DNA of 64,000 nucleotides. Source: Pseudomonas azerbaijanoccidentalis (GTDB lineage Bacteria > Pseudomonadota > Gammaproteobacteria > Pseudomonadales > Pseudomonadaceae). The notes under the pieces were generated by a model. It saw nothing but the letters and a program-made list of their open reading frames with translations, was not told the origin of the DNA and did no database searches. Of the stretch, positions 57,801 through 64,000 are shown piece by piece. The translations under genes were made by a program, and so were the position numbers. Within the stretch, counting starts at the first letter, position 1. Every line of letters starts with the position of its first letter. The stretch covers positions 62,001-126,000 of the forward strand of contig NZ_JAHSTU010000006.1 in NCBI RefSeq assembly GCF_019145495.1, read 5' to 3'.

Positions 57801-60118
57801 GGCCAACCGGGAAGCTCCGTCATGAACCGCGGAACAAAAGCCGCCCATTCCTCATCGATCCGATTGGCGAGAATATCTGCAGCACAAGCCTCAGCGTCGG
57901 CATGGGCCTGGAAGCGCTTGATGGTGTCGGTCAGAAGCGATGACGGGGTGTCGTGCTCGACATGCAGCCTGCGCAACAGGTTTTCGTGCTCACCACTTAC
58001 GGTCAAAATCTGCTTGAGTGTTTCATCGGAAAATCCATCCACTGACGAGCCCAGTCGCCTGAGCACTGTGCGTTGATCCCATTCAAGTGGACGATCCAGT
58101 TCGGTTTTCCAGCTGCCGGCGCCATTGTGTTCCAGCATCGGCTGGTAGGCGTCGGGTCGGGTTGGATGCTGCACGCGATGCACCCCGGTATCCGGGTCCT
58201 GCTTGACGCCGTAGCATTTATCATCGAAACGCAGCAGGTCCTGATTCTGATGACGATAAAGTCCCGAATCATCCGCTGCAGCCTCCCCGGGCAAGGTGAG
58301 CGGTTGTTCATAGGGCCGCAGATCCGGATTCCACAACCGCTTCTTGCCACCCACCTCCACAGGCTTGAGCCCATCGACGAAGGGCGAGACTTTGATCGGT
58401 GCCAGGGTGGTGCCGGGTAACACATGTCCGGCGCCCATGAGGGTCAACTGTGCGAAGTTGATCAGCACGCCCGTGAAGTACGCAGAGGCTTGCTCTTTGT
58501 CACCGCGGCTCCAGTCTTCAACCCCTTCGGCCACCTCGGCGAGCATTTGCGCGACCATGATGCCGAGCATGGCCTCGCCCAGCCCCGGCACCAGCATCGC
58601 GGCAAAATTGAACACGTTCCAGCCGATCTCCAGATAACTCGTCAGGCGCTTGAAGCGGGCCGTCGCATCTTCATCACCGGTGGGCACGGCGATGAGCCTG
58701 GCATCGGCGACTGCCTTGTCGCGGCGCTCACGAAACAAAGTTGTCCACAGGTCGCCTTCGATCAGATTGGTGATGGGCTGCGCGTCAGGATTCTCGACTG
58801 CCGTCTCACGCCACCACGGCCCCATGTCGAGCGGTTCGCGCTGATGCCAGGTAAACGTCGTGAGGCGTTCGTTGACCCGGGCGGAAAAAAGACCTTTGTC
58901 TTTCTGCGCGACAAAGCGGCTGAAAAACGTCTGGTATTGGGTGTTTCGCAACTGACTGATCAGCGTTTTCATGAACGCCGTCAGCGACGGGTATTCCTTC
59001 AACGGATGGTCCGGATCATCCGGCACATAGGCAATCACTGGGCCGGACAAGCGGCTTTGCTGAAAGATGTCTTCCCGGCGCAAAACTTCATCGGTAAAAC
59101 CCTGCGGACCATTGGCGAAGAACGCCTGCAAGAGTTTAAAGCGATCATATTCCTGTCCCGGCAGTACAGGGATGCGGCGTGACCAATCGATCCAGAACCT
59201 CAGCAGGGCCGGCGTCAAACCGTCGATTTCCTGCTTGACCTGAGAAGGCTCTGTGACCGCACTGAACAATACGATGCCCGTCAGCCGAAACCCCATCAGT
59301 GACAGGCGATGGCAACGCATTGGCTGGTCGTACAGCGTGACGTTCGCCAAGCCTTCGCGCATTTTTCCGAGCGCGCCGTAGGCATGGTCGCTGATATCAC
59401 CCTTCAGCCGGGCTATCAGCGCGGCTACCTGAAAGGCGGCCTTCTCGCTCGCCACCGAGTCTTTCAACAAGGTCTGCTGCTTGTCAGGCGCCGTGGGCTG
59501 CAAAACGGATGTGATGTGCCGCTGATACTGGTCGCCGAGGTCCAGACGCCGGCATAACGATGCAAACGCCGGCAGAGTGATGCCCGGCTCGCGAGTGAGT
59601 CTGCCGCGAGCGTCCTTGCGGTAGACGCCGGAGCTGTTGCGAAACGCACCGTCTTCGGTCTCGGATTCTACGAAGTTATGCAGGGCCGCCTCCAATAACG
59701 TGGAATGCCGCACGCGACTGGCCCCGGTATCGATGCCGAAGATGATCTTGCTCGGCACTTCGAGTTGCACGGTAAGTTCGTTCATGTCCTGGACCGTGCC
59801 GAACGTTGTCTGCATTGCCGCTCTGAGCAGCGGCTCGGCAAACGCATTGATGTCGTGCTGCAAGTCGCCCAGCGTCTTGTCCAGCACCCCTTGCAAGCGC
59901 CATCGCTCGTCAATCAGGCCTTTGAGGTACTGGCGGTCTATCGCCCGGACGCTGCCATACCATTCGGGCAGTTTTGGCCTGAGCACCGCCAGGCTTTGCA
60001 GCCTGGCGGGTGAGGCATTTTTCAGCGCCTCCGGTATGCCATTGAGTACGCGTTGATAGTGCACGCCGTTATTTTCAGCGGACATCGCTTGTGAATTGCT
60101 TCCATGCAAATCAGCCAC
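54860..60118 (-). CDS. Dermonecrotic-toxin-like protein with LRR and NEL E3 ubiquitin ligase domains
   Basis: A 1752-residue candidate effector. The N-terminal third resembles the DUF6543/dermonecrotic toxin region. A hydrophobic stretch near 495-555 (FNFAAMLVPGLGEAMLGIMV) could insert in membranes. Leucine-rich repeats lie near 1220-1360 (LRSLNLQGNALVALPQAIGN, LCSLGLRDNPLKLIPDIS). The C-terminal third is a NEL domain as in IpaH/SspH ligases; the catalytic CxD motif is Cys1498-Val-Asp in TECVDGGTQLFNAMG. NEL enzymes transfer ubiquitin in eukaryotic cells, so the target host is eukaryotic. The GTG at 60118 follows AAGGTG by eight bases. There is no classical signal peptide, and no secretion genes apart from the distant vgrG are seen. 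The delivery route is unknown. Confidence 0.85.
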   Translation of the reverse strand: MADLHGSNSQAMSAENNGVHYQRVLNGIPEALKNASPARLQSLAVLRPKLPEWYGSVRAIDRQYLKGLIDERWRLQGVLDKTLGDLQHDINAFAEPLLRAAMQTTFGTVQDMNELTVQLEVPSKIIFGIDTGASRVRHSTLLEAALHNFVESETEDGAFRNSSGVYRKDARGRLTREPGITLPAFASLCRRLDLGDQYQRHITSVLQPTAPDKQQTLLKDSVASEKAAFQVAALIARLKGDISDHAYGALGKMREGLANVTLYDQPMRCHRLSLMGFRLTGIVLFSAVTEPSQVKQEIDGLTPALLRFWIDWSRRIPVLPGQEYDRFKLLQAFFANGPQGFTDEVLRREDIFQQSRLSGPVIAYVPDDPDHPLKEYPSLTAFMKTLISQLRNTQYQTFFSRFVAQKDKGLFSARVNERLTTFTWHQREPLDMGPWWRETAVENPDAQPITNLIEGDLWTTLFRERRDKAVADARLIAVPTGDEDATARFKRLTSYLEIGWNVFNFAAMLVPGLGEAMLGIMVAQMLAEVAEGVEDWSRGDKEQASAYFTGVLINFAQLTLMGAGHVLPGTTLAPIKVSPFVDGLKPVEVGGKKRLWNPDLRPYEQPLTLPGEAAADDSGLYRHQNQDLLRFDDKCYGVKQDPDTGVHRVQHPTRPDAYQPMLEHNGAGSWKTELDRPLEWDQRTVLRRLGSSVDGFSDETLKQILTVSGEHENLLRRLHVEHDTPSSLLTDTIKRFQAHADAEACAADILANRIDEEWAAFVPRFMTELPGWPGAKAIEVFEGAELKGASIKDGYADALPVDTLQITRQQLLTGALPERVLGFLDEPSIRQMLGQWFSGDRQKRIEVLRDKLAGRARQQKRRLFDELYTRRTRSSDPTVNLLKGDGAEISTSQAQALLRDAHRSDTQHLSEKNRVPLRLAEQAREAAEQLRLARAYEGFFLDGLHNADTARLELHTLAHLPGWPADLRLEIREYSFEGTLNDSVGPVDAPVRKVLIWGEDGKYEARDGRDQHLHGADSLYAAVLHALPDAQRVTFGFGINEASRLEQAVKAQPLDRHLLEPILRDNPNTKPAYDPTTMRLRGGMPGYAQQVPRGMGLRHRARALYPAFTAQEVESLLVAFTLNNGSVDARLTALETEFNQLIKSLNHWRDSPTTSWRFLASGMEEWQSRNMLCKAFRQCWQRSGPEGVAAAGVTRPQFLSLDNIPQLRRLLETLPKLEANFDHVTGMSLRDNQLRMEHLSMLGSFRQLRSLNLQGNALVALPQAIGNMRHLTDLFLNENRIELDLLAVNRLKNLTRLCSLGLRDNPLKLIPDISRMPDLQVLLLNETGLDTWPVGLFSQSRPRHIYLDLSSNPISRIPVVAPGSFRAELLARTVISREPRWISPANLERLKFYIESVGMDPDRPYPPRGTLDSADWSMGLSQQQWADKQIAWNQVEDEFESVPFFDEIRKLSESADFRAGGTYQTELTAKVWRMIEAMAIDSELRIKLFTEAATPTECVDGGTQLFNAMGVQVMIHEAYALTDASLIEAQLLKLALGKSRLDELGAIARQRVAARLAKGEQFRRVDDQGHVVGSIDEVEVHLAYMTDLARRLDLPWQARGMQFRKIAGVSKEMIDAAFERIVALEEGELLTDRILDQPLWRTWLETASQEQLSGLKRRIDATTELQDALQRRADGTTFTAEEKAEVDSEIASLCGELGRSESDFAEGKLMSDEAYVQALTEIDRQITQQLKTLTREAMKRANLDRLRVSSSH

Positions 60119-60369
60119 TTTTGAATCACCTTGAAGAGAGGAAAAGAACCACCAGCTTATTCACCCGCCTCGGAAACAAAAGAGCAAAAAACTGTTGGAC
60201 CCAGCCCCGGAAAAGGCCCCGACCGGCCAACAATCCGCAAGTCGAAAATACATAAGTACCGCCATAGACGCCTCGGCTCGTACATCGGTATGAGCGGTCG
60301 TGTTTTTTCCGGCAAAGGGGCTACTATTCGATTCGCTGCCCCCCCCTGTTTCATGCTCAGGTAATTGCC

Positions 60370-61497
60370 ATGCGCCTTTCCGAATTCATCGTCAAAAACG
60401 TTGGTCGCATCGTTGATGAGTGGGAGCAGTTCGCCAAAACCATTACCCCGGCAGCTGATTCCATGGACAGCCCGGCGTTGCGCGACCATGCGCGGTCGAT
60501 CCTGTTGGCGGCGGCGCGGGACATGTGCAAGCCCCAGAGCCCCGGAGAACAAGCGGCCAAGGCGCGTGGCGAAGGCCCGGAGAAAACCCCGAGCCTGGAC
60601 GAAGCCGGCGCCAGCCACGGCGAATTGCGCCACACCGTAGGGTTTGATCTGGTGCAGATGACCAGTGAATTCCGCCATTTGCGCGCATGCGTGATCCGGC
60701 TGTGGGTCGACAGCCTCGAATCCCCAGACATGGCTTATTTTCAGGACATGATCCGTTTCAACGAAGCCATCGACGAAGCCCTCGCCGAGTCCACGGCGAG
60801 CTATGCCGAACGGGTCAATCACTCGCGCGATATTTTCCTGGCGATCCTCGGCCACGACCTGCGCACACCGCTTCAAGCGGTGGGCATGTCCACGGAAATG
60901 CTCTTGCGCAAGGCCACCCTCGACGGTGATGCGTTGAAGTGCGCCATCAACATAAAGCGCGGTACCGGGCATATGGCGATGATGGTCAACGATCTGCTGG
61001 AACTGGTGCGCAGTCGCCTGGGAAAGAGCCTGCCGATCGACCCCGTACCCATGGATCTGGCCGAAGCCGCGCAGGAAGCCATTAGCCGGGCCTGTGCCGC
61101 CCAACCCGAATGTGATCCAACCCTGGACATTTTGGGCGACACCAAGGGTGAATGGGACCCGCGACGGCTGGATCAGCTGCTGCAAAACCTGATTGGCAAC
61201 GCGCTGCAACATGGCTCGGACAAGCGTGAAGTCACCTTGACGCTCAGGGGCCAGGCCGACAGCGTTCAACTGACCGTGCACAACGACGGTATCCCGATTC
61301 CCGCCGACGCAATTCCAACCATATTCGACCCTTTGGTGCGCAGCGCCAGCGAAGAACTCGGCGAGCCCACCACCAGCCTCGGGTTGGGGTTGTTTATCGT
61401 CAAGGAAGTGGTCGATGCGCATCAGGGGACGATTGAGGTCTGCTCGAATGAGACTGACGGCACGGTGTTTACCGTGGTGTTGCCGAGGAAGGTGTGA
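60370..61497 (+). CDS. Histidine kinase with RsbRD-like N-terminal domain
   Basis: A 375-residue soluble sensor kinase. Residues 1 to about 145 form an all-helical domain like the N-terminus of RsbR-type stressosome proteins (FIVKNVGRIVDEWEQFAKTI). HisKA follows with His162 in ILGHDLRTPLQAVGMS. HATPase has the N box LLQNLIGNALQHGSD, and G1/G2 segments VHNDGIPIP and TTSLGLGLFIVKEVVDAHQG. No transmembrane helix is present, so the signal is intracellular. No response regulator is adjacent. It is divergent from the NEL gene, sharing 251 bases of upstream sequence. Confidence 0.88.
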   Translation: MRLSEFIVKNVGRIVDEWEQFAKTITPAADSMDSPALRDHARSILLAAARDMCKPQSPGEQAAKARGEGPEKTPSLDEAGASHGELRHTVGFDLVQMTSEFRHLRACVIRLWVDSLESPDMAYFQDMIRFNEAIDEALAESTASYAERVNHSRDIFLAILGHDLRTPLQAVGMSTEMLLRKATLDGDALKCAINIKRGTGHMAMMVNDLLELVRSRLGKSLPIDPVPMDLAEAAQEAISRACAAQPECDPTLDILGDTKGEWDPRRLDQLLQNLIGNALQHGSDKREVTLTLRGQADSVQLTVHNDGIPIPADAIPTIFDPLVRSASEELGEPTTSLGLGLFIVKEVVDAHQGTIEVCSNETDGTVFTVVLPRKV

Positions 61498-61518
61498 GGC
61501 TGGGACAGCGTTATCGTT

Positions 61519-61587
61519 CATCGCCAGCAGGGCTGGCTCCCACAAGGGAACACGGTCAACTGCAGGAGTGAGCGTGCTCGCGATAGC
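61519..61587. repeat. Degenerate REP pair
   Basis: CATCGCCAGCAGGGCTGGCT then CCCACA and GCAGGAGTGAGCGTGCTCGC then GATAGC are divergent versions of the GTGGGAGC family. Several substitutions break the palindromes. They lie downstream of the kinase gene. Confidence 0.6.
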
Positions 61588-61697
61588 GCCAGAACAGGCT
61601 GCGTAGATGTCCCTCACTATCAGTTCTGATAGTTCCCAACCCTTGGCCGCCCGAGTAAAACTGGGAGTACGAATTCAGCCATGAAGGCAGGCCTCGC

Positions 61698-62567
61698 ATG
61701 ACCGACTCCATAAGAAAGGATCGCCCTTTGCGCCAGTCAAAGACTCTACTGCTGGCCACCGACAGCAAGAACTCGGTGCTCGCCGAGGTAACGGACGGCA
61801 AGGTCGATTCAATTGCGTATTCAGCCTACGGCGAACAGTCCGGGCGGCAGGCGATTGGCGGGTGTTTGGGGTTTAACGGCCAGCTACGCGAGGCGAGACT
61901 CGGTTGGTATCTGTTGGGTAATGGCTACAGGGCTTACAACACTGTGTTGATGCGCTTTCATAGCCCGGACAGTTGGAGCCCGTTTGGGGAGGGTGGGTTG
62001 AATGCGTATATGTATTGTGTGGGGGATCCGGTGAATGCTTCGGATCCGACGGGGCATGTGTTCAACCCTGTCGCTGCAACCCTGAGCAGGATCTTTCCAT
62101 CTTCCTCTGCACGTAACCGGACAATGGCAACACCCGATGCGAATGTCCATCTCTCAGTGCCCCCTGCTGCTCAACAACCATTAAGGCTCCGCACGACGCC
62201 CCGCTATGAAGAACCAGCGCCTCGCTATACAAGGTCGTCACTACCTACATATGAGGAAGCAGCTGATCTAAGAGCGCTTGAGCAGCCTGAACCAACTTCG
62301 CTGACTCAGCCTGCACAACCCTTGTCGGCGTCTTCGCATGATTCTGGTTCGATCGGAGGAAACAGAATTAGGCCTGCAGAACCAGAAATGCAAAGAATGG
62401 AATCATCAAACTCTGACATGCCACCTCTTCCTCCAACGAGAAGGATATCTGACAATGTGGTGCGTCAATACAGCATGAGTCGAAATCCGGATGGCAGTTG
62501 GTTCCACAGCAGCGTCGAAATGTTTACTGTAAGAAGCGTTCGCAGAGGGGGGGCTGAGCGCCATTAA
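61698..62567 (+). CDS. Orphan RHS tip protein with variable C-terminus
   Basis: A 289-residue protein with only the end of an RHS repeat-associated core. LLLATDSKNSVLAEVTDGKV, SIAYSAYGEQSGRQ, GYRAYNTVLMRFHSPDSWSP and GLNAYMYCVGDPVNASDPTG (about 30-118) are the hallmark blocks. After DPTGH a variable tail of about 170 residues follows, proline- and serine-rich, with PRYEEPAPRY and SLPTYEEAADL and ending RSVRRGGAERH. The large shell-forming RHS domain is absent. Short orphan tips of this kind are common in pseudomonads; their role is not settled. The tail shows no toxin motif that I recognise. Confidence 0.8.
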   Translation: MTDSIRKDRPLRQSKTLLLATDSKNSVLAEVTDGKVDSIAYSAYGEQSGRQAIGGCLGFNGQLREARLGWYLLGNGYRAYNTVLMRFHSPDSWSPFGEGGLNAYMYCVGDPVNASDPTGHVFNPVAATLSRIFPSSSARNRTMATPDANVHLSVPPAAQQPLRLRTTPRYEEPAPRYTRSSLPTYEEAADLRALEQPEPTSLTQPAQPLSASSHDSGSIGGNRIRPAEPEMQRMESSNSDMPPLPPTRRISDNVVRQYSMSRNPDGSWFHSSVEMFTVRSVRRGGAERH

Positions 62568-62612
62568 CTCGTATTGTCATCTGCGTTCACTGGTGGTGAA
62601 TTGCATTGATAA

Positions 62613-62918
62613 TTATTCCACCACCAACCGCCCCAACCGCTGCTTCAACATCCGGTTCTCCGCCCGCAGTTGTTGCACCTCTTCGAGCAGGTCCAGCGCC
62701 AGGGCGACGCCTTCCCATTCCAGCTCCAGGTCGCGCCGCAGCTTGGCGGCGCGTTTGGCCAGGGTCAGTTCGTAATCGGTAAAACGCCAGTCCTTGGGCA
62801 CGGCGCCCTGAGGTTCGAGGATGCCGTGTTCGACGATTTCTATCACGTAGACGTCCGACAATTCGGTCGCCTCACAGAATTCGGCCAGGTCCAGTTGAAC
62901 GATCAGGGGGTTGCTCAT
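62613..62918 (-). CDS. cbpM: Chaperone modulator CbpM
   Basis: A 101-residue regulator that binds the J domain of CbpA and inhibits its DnaK co-chaperone activity. MSNPLIVQLDLAEFCEATEL and DWRFTDYELTLAKRAAKLRR match the MerR-like CbpM fold; a C-terminal coiled coil (LLEEVQQLRAENRMLKQRLG) is visible. It follows cbpA by 23 bases, as in E. coli and other Pseudomonas. Confidence 0.92.
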   Translation of the reverse strand: MSNPLIVQLDLAEFCEATELSDVYVIEIVEHGILEPQGAVPKDWRFTDYELTLAKRAAKLRRDLELEWEGVALALDLLEEVQQLRAENRMLKQRLGRLVVE

Positions 62919-62941
62919 GACGGGCTACTCCGTGTCTTGGA

Positions 62942-63886
62942 TCAGAAATTTTCTCTCGGGTCGAACGCGGCTTTTTTCGCCAGTTCCTGCCACAAGGCCT
63001 TGATGTCATCGTCCGATTTTTTCGGCATGACCGCCTTCAGTTGCACGAACAGGTAACCGCGCTCACCCGCCTTGTTCAGCAAACCGTGGCCCTTGGCGCG
63101 CATGCGCTGGCCGTTCTGGCTGCCGGCCGGAACCTTGAGGTTGATCTTGCCGGTCAGGGTCGGTACCGCGACTTCCGTGCCCAGCGCCAGCTCCCACGGT
63201 GCCAGTGGCAGCGTGATGATCAGGTTCTCGCCTTCAACATCGAATTTGGGGTGCGGCGCAAAACGGATCGTCAGGTACAGATCACCGTTGGCCCCGCCAC
63301 CGATACCCGGTGCGCCCTGGCCTTTGAGGCGGATACGCTCGCCATCGGTCACGCCGGCCGGGATTTTCACGTTCAGGCTTTTCGGGGTATTGCTGACATG
63401 CTGTCCGGCCGCGTTGTATTGCGGCACCTGAAAGGTGACTTTCTTCGATTCGTTCGAGAGGGTTTCTTCGAGAAAGATCCCAAGTTCCATTTCCACATCT
63501 TGCCCTCGACGCCCGGTGCTGCGGCGCGACTCTCCACCCCCAAAACCAGGGCCACGGTTACCGAAGATCGAACTGAAGAAGTCCGAAAAATCGCCGGTGT
63601 CCTGACCACTACTGCCGAAACCGCCACGGCTCTGCCAGCCCGGTGGTCCCTGGAACGGTTGTCCATGCTGGCCATAACGGCGCAGGTCGTCGTACTCAGC
63701 GCGTTTGTCAGCGCTTTTGAGTGCTTCATAGGCTTCAGAGGCATCCTTGAACTTCGCCTCGGCGTCCTTTTCCTTGCTGACGTCCGGGTGGTATTTGCGC
63801 GCCAGCTTGCGATAGGCGGCCTTGATCGCCTTGTCGTCCGCCGTCGGCTCCACACCGAGAATCTTGTAATAGTCTTTGAAGTCCAT
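62942..63886 (-). CDS. cbpA: Curved-DNA-binding DnaJ-like co-chaperone CbpA
   Basis: A 314-residue DnaJ-family protein that stimulates DnaK and also binds curved DNA in stationary phase. The J domain is at 1-70 with the HPD motif at residues 33-35 (LARKYHPDVSKEKDAE). A Gly/Phe-rich linker (GGFGSSGQDTGDFSDFFSSI) and two C-terminal beta domains (KIPAGVTDGERIRLKGQGAP, INLKVPAGSQNGQRMRAKGH) follow. There is no zinc finger, as expected for CbpA. The ATG at 63886 gives the normal MDFKDYYKILGV start; an in-frame GTG five codons upstream has weaker support. Confidence 0.95.
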   Translation of the reverse strand: MDFKDYYKILGVEPTADDKAIKAAYRKLARKYHPDVSKEKDAEAKFKDASEAYEALKSADKRAEYDDLRRYGQHGQPFQGPPGWQSRGGFGSSGQDTGDFSDFFSSIFGNRGPGFGGGESRRSTGRRGQDVEMELGIFLEETLSNESKKVTFQVPQYNAAGQHVSNTPKSLNVKIPAGVTDGERIRLKGQGAPGIGGGANGDLYLTIRFAPHPKFDVEGENLIITLPLAPWELALGTEVAVPTLTGKINLKVPAGSQNGQRMRAKGHGLLNKAGERGYLFVQLKAVMPKKSDDDIKALWQELAKKAAFDPRENF

Positions 63887-64000
63887 CGCTCGAATCACCA
63901 TCCGTTATCGAAATCGCGCCACCTGCCACAGCATGCGCCTGTTTGCAGCGCAGGGCTTGACCGATCTCATGGTTGTGACCGGGCAGCGCATCAGAAGTTT

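Noticed and set aside
1..64000. CRISPR arrays, tRNA or rRNA genes, complete insertion sequences
   Set aside because: No direct-repeat/spacer series, no cloverleaf-like or rRNA sequence, and no transposase were seen. The only dispersed repeats are REP elements.

Overview
The window looks like a chromosomal segment of a fluorescent Pseudomonas (P. fluorescens group). Coding sequence is mostly about 60-65% G+C. The block speA - YciH - Nudix - DUF2333 - gcbA - ctpL - dsbD - aroQ - accBC - prmA - DUF3426 - dusB - fis - purH - purD - retS has, from memory, the gene order of P. aeruginosa PA4839-PA4856, and the urt/ure genes correspond to PA4858-PA4868. Intergenic spaces carry many copies of the GGAGCTGCCGCAGGCTGCGATC and GTGGGAGCGAGCCTGCTCGCGAT palindromes typical of this genus.

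Layout. 1-563: N-terminal part of a type VI secretion VgrG spike, cut by the window edge. 796-5212: arginine decarboxylase, a SUI1-type factor, a Nudix hydrolase and a DUF2333 protein, all leftward. 5666-23637: a core rightward block with a diguanylate cyclase, a chemoreceptor, DsbD, AroQ, AccBC, PrmA, DusB-Fis, PurH, PurD and the RetS sensor kinase. 23658-25847: an A+T-richer leftward cassette of three diverged tandem paralogues of unknown function, the most novel-looking locus here. 26068-34318: MarC and a two-armed corrin-ring pathway (cobGHIJ leftward, cobL-cbiD-cobK rightward). 34509-35105: a HigBA-like toxin-antitoxin pair. 35204-40416: a copper-handling set (two DUF2946 proteins around a PCuAC chaperone, an OprC-type TonB receptor and a PepSY membrane protein). 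40575-43317: a FecCD-type ABC importer. 43450-54747: urea uptake (urtABCDE) and urease (ureD, A, B, C) with two acetyltransferase genes. 54860-62567: an accessory block with a 1752-residue dermonecrotic-toxin/LRR/NEL ubiquitin-ligase protein, an RsbRD-type histidine kinase and an orphan RHS tip. 62613-63886: CbpM and CbpA, the DnaK co-chaperone pair.

How it works together. The urea importer and the urease unit each have an apparent sigma-54 (-24/-12) promoter with almost the same core, and NtrC-like dyads upstream. That fits one nitrogen-starvation regulon that brings in urea and hydrolyses it. Within these units, REP doublets separate urtA/urtB, urtD/urtE and ureB/ureC and may tune transcript stability. 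The cob genes make the corrin ring by the oxygen-dependent route (CobG) with CbiG and CbiD parts, and a neighbouring TonB receptor and ABC importer handle metals or metal complexes. GcbA, CtpL and RetS link the core block to c-di-GMP, chemotaxis and the Gac/Rsm lifestyle switch. VgrG, the NEL protein and the RHS tip suggest the strain interacts with competitors and eukaryotic hosts. Several leftward genes of unknown function (23658-25847, 49347-50051) sit as tight insertions between core genes. All family assignments were made by reading motifs; no database search was run.
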